This document shows positions 41,226-46,033 of a DNA stretch of 46,033 nt, in pieces. The stretch's first letter is position 1. Every line of letters begins with the position of its first letter. A program made the translations under genes and the position numbers. Where the stretch lies: NCBI GenBank assembly GCA_017934525.1, contig JAGBJJ010000048.1, positions 1 to 46,033 of the forward strand, in the 5' to 3' direction. This DNA is from Prevotella sp. (GTDB lineage Bacteria; Bacteroidota; Bacteroidia; Bacteroidales; Bacteroidaceae). Below the pieces are notes generated by a model. It saw only the letters and a program-made list of their open reading frames with translations. It did not search any database and was not told the origin of the DNA.

Positions 41226-42509
41226 ATGCTCCGTCATTTCATCCTCAGCACGCTGCTCTGCGTGTTCATCATGACCCTCGGCCTGACAGCCTGCTCCGAC
41301 AAGAGTGGCAGCGAGGCACAGTTTGTAACCACCGACGGCACGCGCCTGATGCTCGGCGACGAGCCTTACCGCTTCATGGGCGCCAACTTATGGTATGGCG
41401 CCATACTCGGCAGCGAAGGACAAGGCGGCGACCGCGAGCGCCTGTGCCGTGAGCTTGACACCCTCGCTGCCTTAGGCGTCAGCAACCTGCGCATCCTCGT
41501 GGGCAGCGACGGCCAGCGTGGAGCAGCCTATAAAGTGGAGCCCACGCTGCAAGTGGCGCCTGGCGTCTACAACGACACCATCCTGGCCGGCCTTGACTTC
41601 TTGCTGAAGGAGATGGGCGAGCGCCGGATGAAGGCCGTGCTCTATCTGAACAATGCGTGGGAATGGAGTGGGGGCTATGGCTACTATCTGGAGCAGGCCG
41701 GCTGCGGCCGGTGTCCCTTGCCGGCCGACGGCTACAAGGAGTACTGCGACTATGTGGCCCAGTTTGCCTCAAACGAACAGGCGCAGCAACTGTTTGCCGA
41801 CTACGTGCGCTTCATCATTGGGCGCACCAACCGCTACACCGGGCGGCCCTATACCGATGACCCTGCCATCATGGCATGGCAGATATGCAATGAGCCGCGC
41901 GCCTTCAGCGACGAGGCCAAGCGACCCTTTGCACAGTGGCTGGCCAAGACGTCGGCTCTTATCCGCCAGTTGGATTCCAACCATCTTATCTCGCTTGGGT
42001 CAGAAGGACTCGTGGGCTGTGCCTTCGACAAAGAGTTGTGGGAGCAGGTGTCGGCTGACCCCAACATCGACTATCTGACGGCCCATGTGTGGCCCTTCAA
42101 CTGGGGATGGGCCAGCCGTGAGAAAACGTCAGGAAATATCGAGGCTTCGTGCGACAGTTCGGCGGCCTATGTTGCCATGCATGTGGAGCAGGCGGCCCGT
42201 CTGGGCAAGCCTCTCGTGATTGAGGAGTTCGGCTATCCGCGCGATGCCTTCAGCCACGACATACAGTCGGCCACGACGGATCGCGACCGCTATTACGACT
42301 TCATGTTTGGCCTCTTCGCCCAGTCGCCCGTCATCTGTGGCATCAACTTCTGGGCATGGGGCGGCGAGTGCCATCCGCTGCATGAGTGGTGGCAGGCTGG
42401 CGACCCCTATTGTGGCGATCCGGCGCAAGAGCCGCAGGGCCTCTACAGTGTCTTCGGCTCCGACTCGGCCACGCTGCGTGTCATAGCGCGCTACGCGCCG
42501 CAGTCGTGA
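41226..42509 (+). CDS. GH5 family lipoprotein, beta-mannanase-like
   Basis: The 427-residue product has a lipoprotein signal (MLRHFILSTLLCVFIMTLGLTAC). A (beta/alpha)8 glycoside hydrolase domain follows. Key motifs are YRFMGANLWYGAILG at the first strand, NLRILVGSDG, LYLNNAWEWSGGYGYYLE and the acid/base glutamate in WQICNEPR (E223). TAHVWPFNWGW and the nucleophile in LVIEEFGYPRD (E334) complete the active site. INFWAWGGECHP is also seen. The pattern fits endo-beta-1,4-mannanases of GH5 subfamily 7. It should act in the periplasm or on the cell surface against mannan or glucomannan. It stands 27 bases after murF with no promoter between, an odd pairing, and no SusC/D genes are nearby. Confidence 0.87.
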   Translation: MLRHFILSTLLCVFIMTLGLTACSDKSGSEAQFVTTDGTRLMLGDEPYRFMGANLWYGAILGSEGQGGDRERLCRELDTLAALGVSNLRILVGSDGQRGAAYKVEPTLQVAPGVYNDTILAGLDFLLKEMGERRMKAVLYLNNAWEWSGGYGYYLEQAGCGRCPLPADGYKEYCDYVAQFASNEQAQQLFADYVRFIIGRTNRYTGRPYTDDPAIMAWQICNEPRAFSDEAKRPFAQWLAKTSALIRQLDSNHLISLGSEGLVGCAFDKELWEQVSADPNIDYLTAHVWPFNWGWASREKTSGNIEASCDSSAAYVAMHVEQAARLGKPLVIEEFGYPRDAFSHDIQSATTDRDRYYDFMFGLFAQSPVICGINFWAWGGECHPLHEWWQAGDPYCGDPAQEPQGLYSVFGSDSATLRVIARYAPQS

Positions 42510-42569
42510 TGTGGTTGACTGCTGATTAGAGGCAATATGCAAGTCATTGAGTCTCCCTGATTGCTTATT

Positions 42570-42606
42570 GTTTGGGGCCTGGATGTACTGCATCCAGGCC
42601 CCAAAC
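42570..42606. repeat. 16-bp perfect hairpin after the mannanase gene
   Basis: GTTTGGGGCCTGGATG (42570-42585) pairs exactly with CATCCAGGCCCCAAAC (42591-42606), five-base loop. There is no T-run on either strand. It could still end or protect transcripts. It lies between convergent genes. Confidence 0.7.
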
Positions 42607-42658
42607 AGATGGAATTGTCATGATGTCCTTCCGAAAAATTGTCAGAAACAAATAGATA

Positions 42659-42692
42659 GTAGACAGACGTCGCCTGTCTACCTTATTTTCCC
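42659..42692. terminator. Likely terminator between mannanase and threonine aldolase genes
   Basis: GTAGACAG (42659-42666) pairs with CTGTCTAC (42674-42681), followed on the plus strand by CTTATTTTCC. The minus side is moderately T-rich, so it may serve both convergent genes. Confidence 0.5.
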
Positions 42693-42729
42693 GGCAGCCT
42701 TTTCTCGTCTGCGCGTAGGCTTACACTGC

Positions 42730-43755
42730 TCACCCCAGAATCTCAGCCAACTGCTGCAGGTCGGCCTCGGTGGTAGCCCAACTCGTGACGAAGCGGCACA
42801 CGAAGTGAGTGGCGTCGTAGGGACACCAGTGAGTGAAAGCTACCCGCTGTTCCAGACGGCTTACCTCGTCGTTTGGCAGCACCACAAACTGCTGGTTGGT
42901 GGGCGAATCGATGTAGAAGCGATAGCCGCGGGCGGCCAGCAACTCTCGCAGTCGGCGGGCCATGCTGATGGCGTGGGCCGAGATGCGCAGGTAGAGCGAA
43001 TCGGTGAAGAGGGCATCAAACTGCACGCCAAGCAGGCGCCCCTTGGCAAACAGGGCGCCATGCTGCTTCACCAGCGAGAAGAAACCGCGTGGCGCACCGT
43101 TGGCAAACACGACGGCCTCGCCGCAGAGGGCTCCCACCTTCGTGCCGCCGATGTAGAACACGTCGCAGGCGCGGGCTATGCCGGGTAGTGTGAGGTCGCC
43201 GTCGGATGCCGCAATGCCGTAGCCCAGGCGGGCGCCGTCGATGAAGAGCGGCAAACCATAGTGGCGGCAGACGCTGCCGATATCTTTCAATTCTCTACTG
43301 GTATAGAGCGTGCCCAGTTCCGTGGGCAACGAGATATATACCATGCCGGGCTGTGCCACGTGGTCGCGGCTCTCATCGTGGCTGAATTCCTCCATCCACT
43401 GCCGGAGGTCGGCTGCGCTGAGTTTGCCTTCATGCGAGGGCAGTGCCACCACCTTGTGGCCGCAGTGCTCTATGGCACCTGCCTCGTGTACGGCGATATG
43501 GCCCGTCTCTACCGTCAGCACCGCTTCATACGAGCGTAGCATGGCATCGATGACAGCCGCATTGGTCTGTGTGCCGCCGCCAAGCAGAAACACGTCGGCC
43601 TGTGGCAGTTGGCAGGCCTGGCGTATCTTCTCTTTGGCCAGCATGGTGTATTCATCAAAGCCGTAGGTGAGCGTGGGCTCGCTGTTGGTCTCTACGAGGT
43701 GGCGCAACACGTCAGGATGCGCCCCATTGTTGTAGTCGCACTCAAATGATAACAT
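42730..43755 (-). CDS. ltaE: Low-specificity L-threonine aldolase (PLP beta-eliminating lyase family)
   Basis: The 341-residue product cleaves L-threonine or allo-threonine to glycine and acetaldehyde. It starts MLSFECDYNNGAHPDVLRHL. It shows YGFDEYTMLAKEKIRQACQ, then LGGGTQTNAAVIDAML. The metal/PLP region GHIAVHEAGAIEHCGHKVV and the Asp of LFIDGARLGYG are present. The Schiff-base lysine is in FYIGGTKVGALCGE (about K206). It provides a second, dehydrogenase-independent route from threonine to glycine in the same window as tdh-kbl. The leader is about 140 bases long and can form two competing hairpins. Confidence 0.9.
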   Translation of the reverse strand: MLSFECDYNNGAHPDVLRHLVETNSEPTLTYGFDEYTMLAKEKIRQACQLPQADVFLLGGGTQTNAAVIDAMLRSYEAVLTVETGHIAVHEAGAIEHCGHKVVALPSHEGKLSAADLRQWMEEFSHDESRDHVAQPGMVYISLPTELGTLYTSRELKDIGSVCRHYGLPLFIDGARLGYGIAASDGDLTLPGIARACDVFYIGGTKVGALCGEAVVFANGAPRGFFSLVKQHGALFAKGRLLGVQFDALFTDSLYLRISAHAISMARRLRELLAARGYRFYIDSPTNQQFVVLPNDEVSRLEQRVAFTHWCPYDATHFVCRFVTSWATTEADLQQLAEILG

Positions 43756-43805
43756 TCTCTTCCTTAATTTTTTATTGGTTCAGACTTATTTATCTAACTC
43801 AAGAT

Positions 43806-43847
43806 GCCGCCTCTGTCGCTTTGCCCCTCGTTTTCAGAGGGCACGGC
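43806..43847 (-). promoter_or_regulatory. Two mutually exclusive hairpins in the threonine aldolase leader
   Basis: GCCGCCTCTG (43806-43815) can pair with CAGAGG plus CGGC (43835-43840, 43844-43847, three-base bulge). Alternatively TGCCCCTC (43822-43829) can pair with GAGGGCA (43837-43843). The two structures use the same bases, so only one can form at a time. This is the layout of attenuators and riboswitches, but no known aptamer is recognised. Confidence 0.4.
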
Positions 43848-43904
43848 AATAGCGGTTTGCAGCAGTTATAGACGTTTTCTTCCGCAGAAGCGGTAAGTTT
43901 GCTG

Positions 43905-43936
43905 CAAAGTTACTAAATATTCGGATGAGAATGCAA
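43905..43936 (-). promoter_or_regulatory. Promoter of the threonine aldolase gene
   Basis: The minus strand shows TTG (complement of 43934-43936), 21 bases, then TAACTTTG (complement of 43905-43912) and CAGC. The transcript would start near 43898. Confidence 0.7.
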
Positions 43937-44184
43937 TTTTCGATTGTTAATCTAATCAAAATGGCTCCTCTTTTCGTGCTTTCAAGGGTCTCTTCAATGC
44001 TGCGTAACGCAACCCATCCTTCGAACCACATCCTCCATAACGACAAGGGAAGCAGTTCTTAAGGACATACATTGAATAGTAAATAAGAGACTCTCTCTTG
44101 GAAAATGCGCACGAGAAACCTTCGTACTTCTGGCGTTGCAAGTAGTTTAGGTTTTGTGTCGCCGCCCGTAAACGTGTGTGAGCG
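43937..44184. other. Gene-free stretch between threonine aldolase promoter and argR
   Basis: Two short overlapping minus-strand frames (43834-44046 and 43956-44141) have no recognisable domain or convincing start and are probably chance. No strong hairpin or repeat is seen apart from the end of argR. A small RNA cannot be excluded. Confidence 0.4.
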
Positions 44185-44661
44185 TCAGCTTACGCTGGGC
44201 AGCAAGTCGCTTAGGGCGTCGATAATCTCTTGGTGGCTTGTGCCCTCCTTCAGGGCGAAGAACACGGTGTCGCTGCCGGCGATGGTGCCAAGAATGCTGT
44301 CGATGCCGGAGTTGTCGATGTTCCAGCCCAGAGCGCTGGCATAGCCCGGACGCGTCTTGATGACGCCCAGATTGCCGGTGAAATTGATGCTCAGAAAACC
44401 GGCTGAGGCCATCATCTCGCGCACCGAGGTGGGAGTTGAGATACGCTTGTACATCGAGTCGTTAGGGAGTACGTAGACGTAGCTGCCCGACATGGTGGCC
44501 GCCTTGGCCACCTTCAGTTGCTTTAAATCGCGGCTCAGCGTGGCTTGGGTCAACTTGAACCCCTCTTTTTTAAGGGCATTCAGAAGCTCCTCTTGACTGC
44601 CAAGCTGTTGGCTCGAAATGATGAGCCTTAAAGCCTCAAGTCTGTTGTTCTTTTCTTTCAT
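44185..44661 (-). CDS. argR: Arginine repressor
   Basis: The 158-residue product has the winged-helix N-terminal domain (RLEALRLIISSQQLGSQEELLNALKKEGFKLTQATLSRDLKQLKVAK). The SR pair in TLSRDL is the recognition-helix signature. The C-terminal oligomerisation and arginine-binding domain carries the conserved TRPGYASALGWNID and GTIAGSDTVFFAL; the GT.AG.DT motif binds L-arginine. Length is typical. It represses or activates arginine genes when arginine is high. No arg biosynthetic genes are in the window. The promoter has its -7 box at 44690-44697 and a -33 TTG complement at 44718-44720. Confidence 0.95.
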   Translation of the reverse strand: MKEKNNRLEALRLIISSQQLGSQEELLNALKKEGFKLTQATLSRDLKQLKVAKAATMSGSYVYVLPNDSMYKRISTPTSVREMMASAGFLSINFTGNLGVIKTRPGYASALGWNIDNSGIDSILGTIAGSDTVFFALKEGTSHQEIIDALSDLLPSVS

Positions 44662-44689
44662 CTTTCTGAGGTTTGTTCAGTTTGTGTGG

Positions 44690-44720
44690 CAAAGTTAATA
44701 AAAAACTTTCAATTTGCCAA
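44690..44720 (-). promoter_or_regulatory. argR promoter
   Basis: On the minus strand TTG is followed after 20 bases by TAACTTTG and CCAC. Spacing and boxes match the consensus. Confidence 0.72.
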
Positions 44721-44882
44721 ATATTTTCTTGTTTTTCTTACTATATGGGGCTAAAAATGAATATTATTGAGAATTCTTACTTTAAGTGGCAATGTGAGGT
44801 TTTTGCATCGGATAATATGGCGGAAGACTGTCTTTTCTTGTGTTGCGAGCTACGTGTCGCTGCTCAGTCTTCTTTTCTCCCT

Positions 44883-45620
44883 TCAGCAGTTAAAGCCCAT
44901 CCCTCTGAGTTCATCTCTAAGCGTGTCCGGATTGAAGCTGGGACACGCTTTGGAGGCAAGCTCGCAATGGCCGTAGACCTTTGCGCCCGGATGCATAGCC
45001 AACAGGCGCCGCAGCAGGGCCAGCATGCTTTTTCTCTGGGCGTCCGTGCGGGTATCTTTAGGTATTTTGCCTTGTGCGTCTAAGCCGCCCACGTAGGCGA
45101 TGCCAAGTGACTGGGCGTTGTGGTCGAGGCAGTGCGCACCACTGATGTTCGGGTCGCGGCCAGAGAGGATGCGCCCGTCGCGGTAGATCACGTAGTGATA
45201 GCCTATGTCAGACCAGCCGCGTCCGCCCTTGCTGACGGGCATCGTGTGCCATTGGCGGATTTCCTTCACGGTGAAGTCCTTGCCATCCGCCGTGGCCGTG
45301 CAGTGAACAATAATCTCGGTAATTCGACGCCGCGTCGAGGGACGCACCGTGCTCGGGTCGACGTCGGCCAGCAGTGTGTTGCCATCTTCGGCGATGGTTA
45401 GCTCGCTTTTTCTCACTTTGCATTCTTCGCTTAAAAGCATCTTCCATGTCTTAGGACCACAGATGCCGTCAGGCGTCAGCCTATGGGCCGTCTGGTATTG
45501 CTTCACAGCCTCGCAGGTGAGCGGTCCGAAGATACCGTCTTCTTGCAAATGCAGGAGACGCTGCAGCGCGGCCACAGCTGGTCCTCGGCTCGGTTGTCGG
45601 ATGGTAGGGTATTGTGGCAT
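44883..45620 (-). CDS. N-acetylmuramoyl-L-alanine amidase (Amidase_2) with N-terminal peptidoglycan-binding domain
   Basis: The 245-residue product has a PG_binding_1 domain first (GPAVAALQRLLHLQEDGIFGPLTCEAVKQYQ, then LTPDGICGPKTWKMLL). An amidase_2 domain follows. It shows EIIVHCTAT (first zinc His), the active-site WSDIGYHYVI and SGAHCLDHNAQSLGIAYVGG (second His). GHCELASKACPSFN supplies the last ligand. It resembles T7 lysozyme-like phage endolysins, with domains in reverse order to many. There is no signal peptide, no holin and no phage genes near, so it is either exported another way or a domesticated lysin. A -7 box lies at 45670-45677. Confidence 0.88.
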   Translation of the reverse strand: MPQYPTIRQPSRGPAVAALQRLLHLQEDGIFGPLTCEAVKQYQTAHRLTPDGICGPKTWKMLLSEECKVRKSELTIAEDGNTLLADVDPSTVRPSTRRRITEIIVHCTATADGKDFTVKEIRQWHTMPVSKGGRGWSDIGYHYVIYRDGRILSGRDPNISGAHCLDHNAQSLGIAYVGGLDAQGKIPKDTRTDAQRKSMLALLRRLLAMHPGAKVYGHCELASKACPSFNPDTLRDELRGMGFNC

Positions 45621-45669
45621 GTGTCGTTTGTTGTGTTGGTTGTCGTATTATAATTATGTCTTTCTGTCT

Positions 45670-45677
45670 GCAAAGAT
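45670..45677 (-). promoter_or_regulatory. -7 element of the amidase promoter
   Basis: The minus strand reads TATCTTTG followed by CAGAC. The leader would be about 45 bases. Confidence 0.72.
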
Positions 45678-45868
45678 ACGAAAAAAAACGGTTTCTGACA
45701 ATTCTTTCAGGTGAAAAGAATGAAAAAACTGTTTATTTTCAGAAATATTTTCAAGAATATCTGTCCTGAGGCTTAATGCCGAATGGTATGTTGCTTAATG
45801 TTCAGCGCGTATATAATATAATAAGGTGCATAGGGTATCTTGTGCTTGATTTATATCAATATTGGAAT

Positions 45869-45884
45869 AAAAAACGTCGTTTTT
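45869..45884. repeat. Small A/T palindrome upstream of the strong right-edge promoter
   Basis: AAAAAACG T CGTTTTT forms an almost perfect palindrome about 23 bases upstream of the -33 box. It may be part of an upstream activating region; no regulator is recognised. Confidence 0.35.
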
Positions 45885-45906
45885 GTGAATTATTTCCCGG
45901 AAAAGT

Positions 45907-46033
45907 TTTGGCGGTTCGGAAAAAGTGTGTACCTTTGCACCCGCAAATCAGGAACACCACCTGACGAGCAAGCAAGAAAGAGTTCTTTGAAAGAATTACA
46001 TAGACAGAAACAAGTAGTACAAGAAGCGGCGGC
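45907..46033 (+). promoter_or_regulatory. Strong promoter and leader, probably of an rRNA operon
   Basis: TTTG (45907-45910), 19 bases, TACCTTTG (45930-45937) and CACCC form a perfect promoter with the same flanks as the efp promoter. Downstream is AAGAGTTCTTTGAAAGAATT, in which TTCTTTGAAAGAA is a palindrome resembling a boxA antitermination region, then ACAAGTAGTACAAGAAG. I recall this kind of sequence preceding 16S rRNA in Prevotella. No start codon in a long frame follows before the window ends. The 16S gene itself would lie outside. Confidence 0.6.

Noticed and set aside
43806-43847. Glycine riboswitch before the threonine aldolase gene
   Set aside because: Only a few bases resemble the aptamer; the conserved core and tandem layout are missing.
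43956-44141. 61-codon cysteine-containing frame upstream of the threonine aldolase gene
   Set aside because: No promoter or domain is visible, it overlaps another chance frame, and it runs through the promoter region of the aldolase gene.
44755-44780. ARG box for autoregulation upstream of argR
   Set aside because: Only a half-site like TGAATATTATTG with a distant ATTC is present and it lies well upstream of the promoter.

Overview
The window looks like a chromosomal segment of a Bacteroidota bacterium, most likely a GC-rich relative of Prevotella. Most genes are preceded by the Bacteroidota promoter signature (a TTG or TTTG near -33, about 19-21 bases, then TAnnTTTG near -7, usually read as TAnnTTTGCACC). 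There are no Shine-Dalgarno-rich leaders, and secreted proteins end in type IX-secretion-like C-terminal tails. Housekeeping genes carry most of the window. Accessory material sits in the gaps and in one surface-protein locus. No tRNA, CRISPR array, intact transposase or prophage is visible.

Layout. 1-700 is gene-poor and ends in a phased palindrome array. 700-3100 holds divergent kbl and tdh (threonine to glycine plus acetyl-CoA). 3150-5000 holds a NigD-like lipoprotein, a broken TPR-type regulator, a 20-bp palindrome and an orphan promoter. 5077-9013 is a minus-strand operon: PASTA protein, RluD-type pseudouridine synthase, D-Ala-D-Ala ligase, acyltransferase. 9217-11253 is a His-rich P1B metal ATPase. 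11419-15364 carries rpmH (missed by length-limited gene calling), efp, a family 2 glycosyltransferase overlapping radC, a DUF59/SufT-like gene and lpxH. 15370-15714 is a scar with two gene remnants facing each other. 15992-18835 encodes a TPR-containing one-protein two-component system. 18951-21351 is pta-ackA, with a repeat element between the genes and a second phased palindrome array upstream of pta. 21514-24326 holds an SLC13/RCK transporter and two unrecognised small genes.

24442-37605 is a 13-kb minus-strand locus for secreted proteins: a 1669-residue multidomain surface protein, a 65-residue acidic peptide, two further choice-of-anchor/cleaved-adhesin-type proteins, and an Omp28-like protein. 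It probably starts from one promoter near 37783 with a leader of about 170 bases. It is the strongest candidate here for an uncharacterised surface system. 37877-42509 holds cdaA, folP, murF and a GH5 mannanase-like lipoprotein. 42730-45620 holds a threonine aldolase, argR and a PG-binding amidase. The right edge carries a very strong promoter and what looks like the leader of an rRNA operon starting just outside the window.

Themes. Threonine breakdown (tdh, kbl, threonine aldolase) and acetyl-CoA to acetate (pta, ackA) are both present. Envelope building is well represented (ddl, murF, lpxH, PASTA protein, amidase, acyltransferase). The most unusual non-gene signals are two arrays of a palindrome ATTnTGGCCAnAAT repeated every 21 bp, a family of C-rich/G-rich palindromic elements that sit between genes and in frame inside murF, and a hairpin built of repeated modules that covers the start codon of the glycosyltransferase.
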